Source of the DNA: CAMLIZ01 sp040758375 | Lineage (GTDB): Bacteria > Pseudomonadota > Gammaproteobacteria > Burkholderiales > Burkholderiaceae_C | NCBI GenBank assembly: GCA_040758375.1 | Contig: JBFLWE010000001.1 | Coordinates: 1 to 64,000, forward strand | Direction: 5' to 3' | DNA length: 64,000 bases | Part shown: positions 54,099 to 62,168 of the stretch, in pieces | Layout of the letters: every line of letters starts with the position of its first letter | How positions within the stretch are numbered: the first letter of the stretch is position 1 | Program-made: the position numbers and the translations under genes | Notes under the pieces: generated by a model | The model's input: only the letters and a program-made list of their open reading frames with translations | The model's database searches: none | Told to the model about the DNA's origin: nothing

Positions 54099-54772
54099 GT
54101 CGGTGTCTGTGCTCCGGAGTCACCCAGCACGACGCCCTTTCGCAGCTTGCCAACCTGGTCCAGCACACATTGACGCACCTGCGCCGGGAGCACTGCCGTC
54201 AGTGGCGATGCCTGACGAAGCTCCTGCGCCCTTCGCGTTCGCCCCAGCACCTTGCGCCACTTCGCGCCGCGAAGAATCTCCTGCCACTCCTGCCACAAGC
54301 CCATCGAGCGTGAGTTGCCCGATGCCAGCCAGCGATCCAGCGTGCCCTGGGCTTGGAGCAGGAACTCGGGCTCCGAGCGGGCCAGCCGAATGGCCTCCTC
54401 GTGCAGCGCCAGGCTTTGAAGATCCTGGACTTGATGTCGGGTGTCGTCGGTGGAGACGGTCACCTGCACGACCGGGCGGGCGCGCTTGGACCTGGCCGCT
54501 GCCGTCCCTGGCGGCCCGGGCTGCAATGCATCGCCGGCCAACAAGGCCAGTTCACCGCTGATGCCCAGCACCGACATCACGCGCAGGTAGGTTCCGATGG
54601 CCGGGCCTGGATCGCCCGATTCGACCGAGCTCAGCGTAGTGCGGGAGATGCCCGCACGCTTGGCCATCTCTACCGTGCCCAGGCCCTGTGCCTTGCGCAG
54701 GCGCTTGAGCCGATCGCCGAGCTGGAGCAACAGCTGGCGTTCGAGAACCGCGGTACTGTCGGGTACGTTCAT
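54095..54772 (-). CDS. XRE-family HTH regulator, probable antitoxin
   Basis: 225 aa. HTH_3 at about 18-75 ('LGDRLKRLRKAQGLGTVEMA', 'RAGISRTTLSSVESGDPGPA'). A longer C-terminal region (about 105-220) has no recognised domain but contains 'ALHEEAIRLARSEPEFLLQAQ' (quoted as ALHEEAIRLARSEPEFLL) and a basic 'WRKVLGRTRRAQELRQASPL'. It is first of two overlapping genes and lies next to TTTGTCCA direct repeats. It most likely represses its own promoter and neutralises the nucleotidyltransferase-like partner encoded downstream. Confidence 0.75.
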   Translation of the reverse strand: MNVPDSTAVLERQLLLQLGDRLKRLRKAQGLGTVEMAKRAGISRTTLSSVESGDPGPAIGTYLRVMSVLGISGELALLAGDALQPGPPGTAAARSKRARPVVQVTVSTDDTRHQVQDLQSLALHEEAIRLARSEPEFLLQAQGTLDRWLASGNSRSMGLWQEWQEILRGAKWRKVLGRTRRAQELRQASPLTAVLPAQVRQCVLDQVGKLRKGVVLGDSGAQTPT

Positions 54773-54810
54773 TTGTCCAGAATATTAGTCAAAAGATAAG
54801 ACTTTGTCCA
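54772..54810. promoter_or_regulatory. TTTGTCCA direct repeats at the toxin-antitoxin promoter
   Basis: TTTGTCCA occurs at 54772-54779, touching the XRE start codon, and at 54803-54810, 31 bp apart (three helical turns) with the AT-rich stretch AATATTAGTCAAAAGATAAG between. This is a strong candidate autoregulatory operator and promoter for the XRE gene. The rest of the gap to 54931 shows nothing recognisable. Confidence 0.55.
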
Positions 54811-54931
54811 TTCAAGCGATCAATCAAGGCAATCCCAGAGTCGTGCCTGGACCGCCTCAACCGCCTCAGTGCCAGGCGGTCCTTCGCCATGTGGACGGGC
54901 CGATGAGCACCGCTTGCCGCAGGAACTTTGA

Positions 54932-55909
54932 TCAGGTCGAACGTGAGTGACGGCCGGCCTCAACGACCGTGCGCGCCGGTGCTTTGAACACGTTCTTCTG
55001 GTTCCACACCAAGAAGGGCGCCGCCGGCCGCATGTCCACCTGCTGCGGTGCCAGCAGGCGCTGCCCGTGATGTCGCAACTCGCCTTGCTGGCTGCGGTCT
55101 CCGGCCATCGCGTGCTGGCTGAAGATCACGCGGTGCTCTGTGGGCTCGACCGTGAAAGCCCCCAGGTCGAACAGCTTGTGATGCAGCGCGCACAGTGCCA
55201 GACCGTTGGGTTCGACGTCGGGGCCACCGACGTGGTGCCACTGGATGTGGGCGGCCTCCAGGCCCGCGCTCACCTGGCCGATGCGCAGGTCGAAGCCGCA
55301 GACGCAGCACCGGTACTCGTAGGCGCGCAGCACACGTTCGCGGAAGCCGGGGTCGCGCCTGCGGCGTTCGGCCTGGCCGTAAGTCGGCACGTCCAGCTCG
55401 CTGGCCAGGTGCGCGACCTGGCGGTCTAGGTCCAGACCGACGGCGGCTGCGATGTCAGCATGCAGCGTTGCGGGGAAGTAGGTCTCCAGCACACGCGCCG
55501 CCACAACCTCCAGCAGACCCGGCACCTTGCGCAAGGCTTCGTCCACCTCCGGCGGGAAGCCGCCCTGCACATGGTGCGTCCTCAGCTCGCCGAGGTTGGG
55601 CGTGGCGCCGGCTGGTCGCCCGAGCAACTCACGAGGGCCATTCAACGACCACAGCGCCCCCTGGCCATCAGTGGCCAGGTGCCAGAAAGGATAGTGGCGC
55701 GACTTCGCAGCGCCGCTGGGGCCGAACTCGGTGAGCAGTGCCTGCAGCGATGTGTCGATGGTGGTGAACTCCACCAGCCGTGGCTCGTTGCGCTGCACCC
55801 GTGCCAGCGCCAGCAGGATCAGCAGCGGCTTGTGCGGGGCGTACACACCGGCACGCTGGGCACGCCGGATGTTGTTGAAGGTCTCCAGGACCTGCGCGGC
55901 CGTCTTCAT
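54932..55909 (-). CDS. HNH restriction endonuclease resembling phosphorothioate-DNA-dependent enzymes
   Basis: 325 aa; ATG at 55909, one base after the HIT stop. The N-terminal ~150 residues ('AGVYAPHKPLLILLALARVQ', 'LLTEFGPSG', 'HYPFWHLATDG') match the sulfur-binding-domain proteins annotated as phosphorothioated-DNA-binding restriction endonucleases. The C-terminal HNH nuclease (about 200-250) has CxxC at 201-204, 'LEAAHIQWHHVGGPD' and 'NGLALCALHHKLFDLGAF'. Such type IV enzymes cut DNA carrying the Dnd sulfur modification. No dnd genes are in the window, as expected, since this enzyme would harm a modified host. It is co-transcribed with a HIT protein. Confidence 0.75.
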   Translation of the reverse strand: MKTAAQVLETFNNIRRAQRAGVYAPHKPLLILLALARVQRNEPRLVEFTTIDTSLQALLTEFGPSGAAKSRHYPFWHLATDGQGALWSLNGPRELLGRPAGATPNLGELRTHHVQGGFPPEVDEALRKVPGLLEVVAARVLETYFPATLHADIAAAVGLDLDRQVAHLASELDVPTYGQAERRRRDPGFRERVLRAYEYRCCVCGFDLRIGQVSAGLEAAHIQWHHVGGPDVEPNGLALCALHHKLFDLGAFTVEPTEHRVIFSQHAMAGDRSQQGELRHHGQRLLAPQQVDMRPAAPFLVWNQKNVFKAPARTVVEAGRHSRST

Positions 55910-55910
55910 C

Positions 55911-56324
55911 TCAAACTGGCTCACCGCCACGAGCAGACCAGTAGTCGGCACGCTCCGGAAAGATCCACCGCACACCACCGCGCGGATCGACCTGGTCGCC
56001 CGTGTAGCGCGGGATCAGGTGCACATGCAGGTGTGGCACCGTCTGCCCAGCAGCCGGGCCGTCGTTGATGCCGATGTTGTAGCCATCGGGGCGCAGCGTC
56101 TGGTCCAGGTCGCGACGGGCCATGTCGATCAACTCGAGGACGGCGTCGCGCTCTGGGGGCTCCAGCTCGAAGAAGCTCCCTACGTGCCGGCGCGGCAGCA
56201 CCAGCGTGTGGCCGCGTGACACGGGGTAGGCATCCTGGATGACCACGGCGAGGTGGTTGGCATGCACGATCCTGGTGGGCGGCAAGGTGCAGAACGGGCA
56301 GTCGGTGGCAGCAGGCGTCGACAT
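55911..56324 (-). CDS. HIT family hydrolase
   Basis: 137 aa. N-terminal zinc-type 'CPFCTLPPTR', 'PVSRGHTLVLPRRHVGSFFE' (quoted as VSRGHTLVLPRRHV) and the catalytic histidine triad H98-x-H100-x-H102 in 'TVPHLHVHLIPRYTGD'. HIT enzymes hydrolyse or transfer nucleoside phosphates (AMP-lysine, Ap4A and similar). It lies 17 nt after the integrase gene and its stop is one base from the HNH start, so all three form one minus-strand operon. Pairing with a restriction nuclease suggests a role in nucleotide signalling or end processing, which is inference. Confidence 0.88.
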   Translation of the reverse strand: MSTPAATDCPFCTLPPTRIVHANHLAVVIQDAYPVSRGHTLVLPRRHVGSFFELEPPERDAVLELIDMARRDLDQTLRPDGYNIGINDGPAAGQTVPHLHVHLIPRYTGDQVDPRGGVRWIFPERADYWSARGGEPV

Positions 56325-56341
56325 GGGCGGTCAAGCGTAAC

Positions 56342-57382
56342 TCAGCGACGAGCGCGAGTCGAACCCAGGTACACCGATGTGATCTGGCTTCTCGAATGCC
56401 CGAGGGACTCCGAGACCAGGCGCCGCGCGGCCAGGTCGACGGCTACATCCGCGCGCTCGGCAGTCGCCACCGGCGGCGCCACGCCCGTCTCTGCCTCGTA
56501 GCGCTCGGCCGCATAGCCATGCCGAAGGCCGTGCGCCGTCACGCCGAGCATGGCCTTAGTCAGGCCGAACAGCTCCATCACGTAGCGCTGGTGCCTGATG
56601 GCGCGGACCAGTTGGTAGCGCGGGTCGCTGAGGCTGTCGTTCTCGCCGGGCGCCACGTGGCGCGCGTGCTCGATCGCGGCCAGCTGGCTGGGCGTCACCG
56701 CCGACACGTAGCGCAGACGGCCGCCCTTGGTGCCGCGCCGCAGCTGCAGGTATTCCGCTGCGCCGGCGCCCGCCTTGCCGGCCTGGGCCGAGGTCACGAT
56801 GTCCTGGTGGGGGCGGAACATCACCGCTTCCTTGCAACGCAGGCCAAACTCTTTCATCAACTTGATCTGCACGGCCACGCGCTCGTCGAATTCGGCGACA
56901 GCCGCGATCACCTCATCGGGCGCCACGCCATTGTTGTCCCAGGCCTTGCTGTGCTTGGCTACGTAGCTGCGGCGGTAGAAGGTCTCGTCGCTGATGTAGG
57001 CGCCGATCGGAAGCACCAGCCCTGGCTTGCCGATCCAACCCGCGAAGGTGCGCAGGTAGCTGTGCGCTTTCTGGATGGCCGAGGGTCCGAGCTGGCCGGC
57101 CTTGGCACGCCGCTCCATGTCGGCGAACAGGAAGCGCACATGCCGGTCGCCTAAAGAACGTGGGTCGGGCTTGAAGCTCTTGATGTCGTTGTGCTCCAGG
57201 TAGTGGAAGGCGCGGTAGATGTACTGCCGTCGGTCTTCCATGGTGTCGTGGGAGACACCCTTGTCCTTGATCGCGTGGCGGAAGTTGTTCTGGACGAACA
57301 GCGCATTCAGGACGAAGCCTCGCCTGCCGGTTTGAAGCGGCAGGGTGCGCAGGTTGACGGTGCGCGGGTCGAGGTCACGCAT
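56342..57382 (-). CDS. tyrosine recombinase (Integrase_1-type, island integrase)
   Basis: 346 aa; start at 57382 with GGAG 8 nt upstream. An N-terminal SAM-like domain (about 20-150) is followed by the catalytic domain with Arg in 'MKEFGLRCKEAVMF', the HxxR box 'TAHGLRHGYAAERYE' and the Tyr in 'GHSRSQITSVYLGSTR'. The form matches 'integrase domain-containing protein' of mobile islands (Phage_int_SAM_2 / Integrase_1), not classical phage lambda integrase. It heads the integrase-HIT-HNH operon. It lies inside the element, 3 kb from the left end, so it may belong to a nested smaller unit. Confidence 0.85.
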   Translation of the reverse strand: MRDLDPRTVNLRTLPLQTGRRGFVLNALFVQNNFRHAIKDKGVSHDTMEDRRQYIYRAFHYLEHNDIKSFKPDPRSLGDRHVRFLFADMERRAKAGQLGPSAIQKAHSYLRTFAGWIGKPGLVLPIGAYISDETFYRRSYVAKHSKAWDNNGVAPDEVIAAVAEFDERVAVQIKLMKEFGLRCKEAVMFRPHQDIVTSAQAGKAGAGAAEYLQLRRGTKGGRLRYVSAVTPSQLAAIEHARHVAPGENDSLSDPRYQLVRAIRHQRYVMELFGLTKAMLGVTAHGLRHGYAAERYEAETGVAPPVATAERADVAVDLAARRLVSESLGHSRSQITSVYLGSTRARR

Positions 57383-58409
57383 GGTGGCGCTCCGTTCAGG
57401 CCGCTGGCGCGGCCAGCAGGCGAATGGGTTCGTGCGGCACCGTCCCGCCGGTGCCAGGCGCATTCAGGGTTCGCGCTTGCTGCTTTCGGCATAGGCGCTG
57501 GCCAGTCGTAAAAGTGATCGCCCAAACACGGCGTCTGGCGCCGTGGCAGCCCGCTCGAGGCGGGGCGCAGGGGAATGGCCACGTTGGTGGCCACGCTGCG
57601 CAGCAGGTGCATGGGCGTCACCCATGCTGAAGCGCTCGGGGCGCTTCAGGGCTTCACGATCGGCCGCACGGCCTGAGTGCGCCAGTGCCACCTGGCGCGC
57701 CATGCGTGCGTGCACACCGGCGAACCCGATCGTGTCGGTGTTCGTCGGCGCCTTGTAGGCGCGCACGCAGCAGTCGTTGGGGAGTCTTCCAGCAGGCATC
57801 GCGTGCCCGCTGCAGTTGCGCGATCAGCGTCGCGCGCATCAAGCCGCGTGGCTCGGGGGCCAGGGGCTTGCATGTCGGCAACAACCAAGGTGGTTGCCGG
57901 CATCGTCATCGGCTGTCGGGTTGACAGGCCGGGGATCAGAGCCCGAAGGCTCGTGCACCCGAGGGTGCTCTGGAGGGCTTGCCATTCGCGCTCGATGCGC
58001 CCGGTGGGCCAGCTACCCGGTGCCAAAGGCGCTGCAAGCATGCGCGATGGCCGCCGCACTTGCAAGCGCGAAAAGTGCCGTTACGGCGCCAATACCTGCG
58101 TGAGGCCCGCAAGCCCCTGGGGTTGACGGATGGATTCCATACCTCTCTCTCCGAAGCCTGATCGTGCCGGACATGCTGGTCGGGTTGCAGACGCACCGGA
58201 AACGAACCTGAGGGCCGAAGCAAGCGCTTGGACGGTTGCTTCACTCGGGCTGCAGCCCCATTTCGCCAAAGCAAAACAGGCCGCTACGCGTGATCCCGGA
58301 GATCGACGGCGGCTTTCCGGGGGGACTTCGACCCGCCTTTCGCGGTAGACGTGTTCTGCCGCCTTGGCAACAGTAGAGCCATGTCGGCGCCACTGCTGTT
58401 GGAGGTCCC
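57383..58409. other. 1 kb region without a confident gene, rich in inverted repeats
   Basis: No ORF here looks convincingly coding; on the minus strand two frames (around 57650-57880) show short protein-like stretches that would need a frameshift to join, so a decayed gene is possible. Structures seen are an imperfect 10-bp inverted repeat GGCAACAACC-aa-GGTGGTTGCC (57877-57898), two tandem hairpins (57939-57968) and GAAGCAA/TTGCTTC (58217-58242). It lies directly upstream of the ParM-like gene, where a partition centromere would be expected. Confidence 0.5.
57939..57968. repeat. two tandem perfect hairpins
   Basis: GAGCC-CGAA-GGCTC (57939-57952) followed after GT by GCACCC-GA-GGGTGC (57955-57968). 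An alternative outer pairing AGAGC/GCTCT is also possible, so the element could switch between folds. No poly-T follows. It may be a structured RNA or DNA site of the element. Confidence 0.5.
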
Positions 58410-59444
58410 ATGGGAAGCATCGTCAGGGCCATCGATCTCGGCTTCGGCCACACGAAGTTCACCACCGTCAACGCGAGCGGCGAGCTCCGATACGCCAGCT
58501 TTCCTTCGCTGGCCCTGGCCAGCGTCGACCCGCACACCGCACGCCCGCTGCTGGCGCCGCGGCGGACGGTTTCGGTGCGGGTGGGCCCGTTTTTCTACGA
58601 GGTGGGGCCGGATGTGTTGTCGGTCGGCGCGCGCAGCAAACCCATCTTGTCGGTCGAGGGCTACACGCAATCCGCCGACTACAAGGCCTTGATGCTCGGC
58701 GCACTGAACTACATGCAGGCCGACGAGATCGACGTGCTGGTGGTGGGCCTGCCGGTCTCGGAGTTCACCGCGCGCAAGTCGGCCCTGGAACGCCTGTGCT
58801 TGGGTGAGCACGATGTGGGCAAGGGCCGCAAGGTGAAGGTGCACAAGGCGCTGGTGGTGGCGCAGCCGCAAGGTGCGCTGGTGGCCTACGCCGAAGAGCA
58901 TGGCCTGCTGGATCAGATCGGCCAGCAGGAGAACCTGATCATCGACTGCGGCACGCGCACGCTGGACTGGTTGACGGCGCGTGGCCTGCGCCTGGTGGCC
59001 AACCGCAGCTACTCGGCGCAGTACGGTGTGCACGATGTGGTGTCGGCGATCTGCGAGGCCATCTCGCGAGAGATCGGCGAACGCTACGACGAACCGCACA
59101 CCGTGGACGAGGCCCTGCGCACCGGAAGGAGCCTCACGACCTACGGCAAGGCTCGCGAGATCCAACGCTACATGCCCATCGCCGAGCGCATTGCCGTCGA
59201 AGGCATCCAGGCATTGACCAATTCCATTGGCGGCAAGTACCGCTTCGCCAACATCGTGCTCAGCGGCGGCGGCGCGTATCTCTTCCGCAAGGCGCTGCGG
59301 GACGCCTTCAAGAAGCAGCCGGTGCTGGAGCTGGCCGACCCGTTCTACGCGAACGTGCGCGGCTTCCAGCGTGCCGGTGTCGACCGTCTACGCGCCCAGC
59401 CCGCCACCGATGCCAGCCAAGGAGCACAGCATGAAGCGCAATGA
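58410..59444 (+). CDS. ParM/StbA-like actin-family protein 1
   Basis: 344 aa. Actin-fold ATPase motifs: phosphate 1 'IVRAIDLGFGHTKFTTV', phosphate 2 'LIIDCGTRTLDWLTARG', adenosine 'NIVLSGGGAYLFRKAL'. 'VGLPVSEFTARKSALERLC' and 'GALVAYAEEHG' are usual in plasmid ParM-type proteins. GGAGG lies 4-5 nt before the ATG. It should form filaments that separate DNA copies during an extrachromosomal stage of the element. A 100-aa gene starts inside its last codons, and the 1-kb repeat-rich region lies upstream. Confidence 0.85.
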   Translation: MGSIVRAIDLGFGHTKFTTVNASGELRYASFPSLALASVDPHTARPLLAPRRTVSVRVGPFFYEVGPDVLSVGARSKPILSVEGYTQSADYKALMLGALNYMQADEIDVLVVGLPVSEFTARKSALERLCLGEHDVGKGRKVKVHKALVVAQPQGALVAYAEEHGLLDQIGQQENLIIDCGTRTLDWLTARGLRLVANRSYSAQYGVHDVVSAICEAISREIGERYDEPHTVDEALRTGRSLTTYGKAREIQRYMPIAERIAVEGIQALTNSIGGKYRFANIVLSGGGAYLFRKALRDAFKKQPVLELADPFYANVRGFQRAGVDRLRAQPATDASQGAQHEAQ

Positions 59445-59733
59445 AAGTGCCGACGAAGCGCCTGGTCCAGAGGGCGCTGGCCGCGACGAGCCGATGCTGG
59501 AGTTCTACGCCCAGGTCGGCGCCTGGCAGCACGGCCCGCTGTACGAAGACCTGGCGAGGCTCCCAAAGGGCCGGCGCCGCGCCGAACGATTCCGCACGCT
59601 GGCATACCTCGGGGTCCTCGTCGAGCAGGAAAGGCGCGGTGGCGAGGCCAGGCCCGGCGCATTGCTCAGGCCAGCATCGCCAAAGGCCAGCCCGTCGGCC
59701 GGCGGCATCTTCGACGACCCGCTTCCGGAATAG
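59431..59733 (+). CDS. small ParR/StbB-like partner protein
   Basis: 100 aa; ATG at 59431 overlaps the end of the ParM-like gene by 14 nt, with AAGGAG 7 nt upstream. The sequence is short and polar, with 'LPKGRRRAERFRTLAYLGVL' as a basic helix and a C-terminal acidic end 'GGIFDDPLPE'. ParM operons normally encode such a small DNA-binding adaptor right after the actin gene. I assign the role from this position and size; sequence similarity to known ParR is not evident by eye. Confidence 0.6.
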   Translation: MKRNESADEAPGPEGAGRDEPMLEFYAQVGAWQHGPLYEDLARLPKGRRRAERFRTLAYLGVLVEQERRGGEARPGALLRPASPKASPSAGGIFDDPLPE

Positions 59734-59803
59734 GCGACGGTGCAGCCCTTGACCGCGGCCGATCGCATGGGACTTTCAGGCGACCCTTCACCTGGGAGTC
59801 CCC

Positions 59804-60319
59804 ATGTACGTCCTGGAAACGCTGACCGGTCGTGTCATCGAGGCGCGCCGCTACCTGAATCGCATCCCCGGCCTGCGCGACGACGACCCGTCGCGCGAGC
59901 GTTGGGAGCTGTGGCTGGCCGACGCCAGCAACCACGAGCACAAGATCGTCGTCTACAGCCGGTGCATGCCGGCACGCGCGGGCCATGCCGTCACCGTTAT
60001 CCACTACGGCGGGCGTGGCGTGGGCCTGTACAACCTGAGCATCGGCATCCGCGTGAACTTCGTGCAGGAGAACCCCATTGCGCTGCTGCGGAGCATCGAT
60101 GTCGTGGTCATCGTGTTCGGATCGTTCGGCGCGCTGATGCTCGGCGCCTACTGGCATCCGATGGTCCTGCTGATCGGCTTGCCGCTGCTGGCGCTGTATG
60201 GCCCGGTCGCGATGCTGAGCCGCCGCCACTACCAGGTCAGCCTGGCCAACCAGGTCGAGGAGATGCTGGACCCGATTCAGGTGGAAGACGTCGTCAAGCC
60301 CTTCAAGCCGCGCCGCTGA
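59804..60319 (+). CDS. membrane protein of unknown function
   Basis: 171 aa, GGGAG 5 nt upstream of the ATG. An N-terminal soluble part (about 1-90, 'ETLTGRVIEARRYLNRIPGL', 'HEHKIVVYSRCMPARAGHAV') is followed by two membrane segments at about 103-120 ('VVVIVFGSFGALMLGAYW') and 123-142 ('PMVLLIGLPLLALYGPVAML'), and a cytoplasmic tail ending PFKPRR. It sits between the two ParM-like genes. No family recognised. It could anchor or regulate the filament system. Confidence 0.65.
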   Translation: MYVLETLTGRVIEARRYLNRIPGLRDDDPSRERWELWLADASNHEHKIVVYSRCMPARAGHAVTVIHYGGRGVGLYNLSIGIRVNFVQENPIALLRSIDVVVIVFGSFGALMLGAYWHPMVLLIGLPLLALYGPVAMLSRRHYQVSLANQVEEMLDPIQVEDVVKPFKPRR

Positions 60320-60634
60320 AACCACCTGCAGCCCGTGCTGGGTCGGGTTGGGGCCCGACCAGCGAGCCTGCTTGGCAGGCACCCACGGCAGGCGTAGATT
60401 CACTGCGCTCGGGCATGCGTACCTTCCCATGCCCACCGTCCTGTCCACAGCGAAGGACGGCGTTAGCGGTCGTGACCCGCACTTCAATCGAATCGCCCCG
60501 CCAGGGGTGCATCCCCTCATCCGGCTTGGACCGCGCACCAGGCGAACGCCTGGACCCAGCGCGAGGCAGGCCCATGGCCCATCGACGGCCAAACCCATGA
60601 ACCTTGCACTGCAAGGCCGACGCGGAGCACCACC
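60320..60634. other. 315-nt gap before the second ParM-like gene
   Basis: No gene seen. It contains a perfect palindrome CCAGGCG-AA-CGCCTGG at 60538-60553 and a smaller GGGG-TGCAT-CCCC. It may carry the promoter or operator of the second ParM-like gene, whose ribosome site GGAG lies 7 nt before the ATG. Confidence 0.4.
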
Positions 60635-61642
60635 ATGACGAAGAGCCCTGTCATCGCCGCCATCGACGCCGGTTGCGGCTTCACGAAGTTCAGCAAGCTG
60701 CGCCCAGGCCAGCATGCCGACATCGAAGTCTTCCCGTCGCTCACGGACATCGTCTTTTGCGACAGCCGCTGCAGCAACCTCAGATCCCCGCGGCGCAATG
60801 CCTTGATCCCCTTCGGAACCCATCTGGTCGAGGTGGGCCCGGACATCGAGGCAGCACTGGGCGATGCGATCTATCACTTGCAATCAGAAGGCTTTGCGGC
60901 CACCGATGACTACCGCGCCTGCGTCGCCGGCGCGCTGGCCTTCATCGAGGAACCCTTCATCGACATGCTGGTGCTGACCGTGCCGCTACGGGAACGCGAT
61001 GCCCTGGAGCCGAAAATCCGCGACTGGCTGAGCCGGCCGGTGCGCACCGCGGCCAACACCAACGTCACCGTGGCGCGCGTGGAAGTTCTGGCGCAGGCAG
61101 CGGCCAGCGCCATCGAATGGTTCGACTCGCCCGAGCTCGACAAGACACGGGTGTCGCTGGTGCTGGTGGCGGGCTTCGGCAGCCTGGATTGGGCGCTGTA
61201 CTGCGGCCGTGACCTGGTGCCCCTGGCCGGCGGCACCGAATACCACGGCGCGGCCAACCTGCTGCGCACCGTGGACGACCGGATCGGCCAGGGTGCCCCC
61301 AGCGGCGATGTCCGGCTCGATGCCGTTGATCAAGCGCTTCGCCATGGCAAGCCCGTGCGGGCGAGCGGACAACTGCATGACCTCCAGCCTCACTGGCCGT
61401 GGATCCATGGCCGGGCCCGCCGAATGCTGGGCGGCATCGCGCAAGCATTGACCGAGCTGCCAACCCCGCAGACCGTGTGGCTGGCCGGTGGCGGCGCTGC
61501 CTACTTCCTGCAGGCCGCGGAAGGCCTGTTCCATCGACAGGCCGTGCATGTGGCCGCCGAGCCGATGCACGCGTGCGTGCGCGGCATGTGCCTCTACGGC
61601 AAGCGCCGGCTGATGGCCGATCTGGACGCCCTGCGCGCCTGA
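60635..61642 (+). CDS. ParM-like actin-family protein 2
   Basis: 335 aa. Phosphate 1 'IAAIDAGCGFTKFSKL', phosphate 2 region 'LVLVAGFGSLDWALYCG', adenosine motif 'TVWLAGGGAAYFLQAAEG'. It is a divergent paralogue of the protein encoded at 58410: same fold, length and ending, but low identity. 'DWALYCGRDLVPLAGGTEYHG' is quoted here only to DWALYCGRDLVPLAG. Two different actin-like proteins in one element suggest either interacting filament partners or separate systems. It precedes the excisionase-like gene by 166 nt. Confidence 0.8.
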   Translation: MTKSPVIAAIDAGCGFTKFSKLRPGQHADIEVFPSLTDIVFCDSRCSNLRSPRRNALIPFGTHLVEVGPDIEAALGDAIYHLQSEGFAATDDYRACVAGALAFIEEPFIDMLVLTVPLRERDALEPKIRDWLSRPVRTAANTNVTVARVEVLAQAAASAIEWFDSPELDKTRVSLVLVAGFGSLDWALYCGRDLVPLAGGTEYHGAANLLRTVDDRIGQGAPSGDVRLDAVDQALRHGKPVRASGQLHDLQPHWPWIHGRARRMLGGIAQALTELPTPQTVWLAGGGAAYFLQAAEGLFHRQAVHVAAEPMHACVRGMCLYGKRRLMADLDALRA

Positions 61643-61808
61643 TCCACCGCGAAGCGAACCCATCCCACCCCACACCCCGTGCGCGAGGCGCCCGCGGGGA
61701 CGACTGTGAACTTGACGCCTCTAGCGACCGTGCGATCTTTGATCTGACGCCGGCCGCGAAGCAGCAGATCCAACTGACCCGGCTGCGTGCAGCCAGGAAG
61801 GCACGGAC

Positions 61809-62168
61809 ATGACTGCAGTGACACCTCTCTTCTACGACCTGCGCGAGACGGCGACGATGCTGCGCGTGGACTACTCCACCGCCTGGAACCTGGTGAACAC
61901 CGGCCAGCTGAAAGCGATGCAGATCGGCCGGCGCTGGAAAGTGACGCAGGCCGCCATCGATGCCTTCGTGCAGCAAGGCACCGAGGCCGTGCAGCAACGC
62001 GCGCAGGGCCATCGCAACGCATGTGAACGCATTGGAGGCAGGACATGGGCATCCTCAAACGAGGCAACACCTGGTGGATCGACATCACCGCGCCAGGTGG
62101 CCAGCGCGTTAGACAGTCGGCTGAGACAACTGACCGCAAGGCCGCGAAGGAACTCCACGACCGGCTGA
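61809..62168 (+). CDS. excisionase-like HTH_17 protein
   Basis: 119 aa. 'YDLRETATMLRVDYSTAWNL' (helix-turn-helix), 'VNTGQLKAMQIGRRWKVTQ' and 'AAIDAFVQQGTE' are the MerR-type HTH_17 excisionase pattern (about 8-58). AGGAAGG precedes the ATG. The C-terminal 40 residues overlap the integrase gene by 124 nt in another frame, like the overlapping xis-int of lambdoid phages. It likely steers the integrase toward excision. Confidence 0.8.
   Translation: MTAVTPLFYDLRETATMLRVDYSTAWNLVNTGQLKAMQIGRRWKVTQAAIDAFVQQGTEAVQQRAQGHRNACERIGGRTWASSNEATPGGSTSPRQVASALDSRLRQLTARPRRNSTTG

Noticed and set aside
57464..57799. 111-codon minus-strand ORF in the repeat-rich region
   Set aside because: Only part of it looks coding and the upstream part continues in another frame. 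No domain, start signal or neighbour supports it.
58410..59444. DnaK/Hsp70 chaperone or cell-shape MreB assignment for the actin-fold proteins
   Set aside because: Length of about 340 aa, the small partner gene directly after it and the position on a mobile element fit plasmid-type ParM far better. No substrate-binding domain is present.
61700..61812. Short open frame ending at the excisionase start (…IFDLTPAAKQQIQLTRLR…)
   Set aside because: The residues look protein-like and the stop overlaps the next ATG, but no in-frame start codon with ribosome site was found between the ParM-like stop and this stretch. It may be a remnant.
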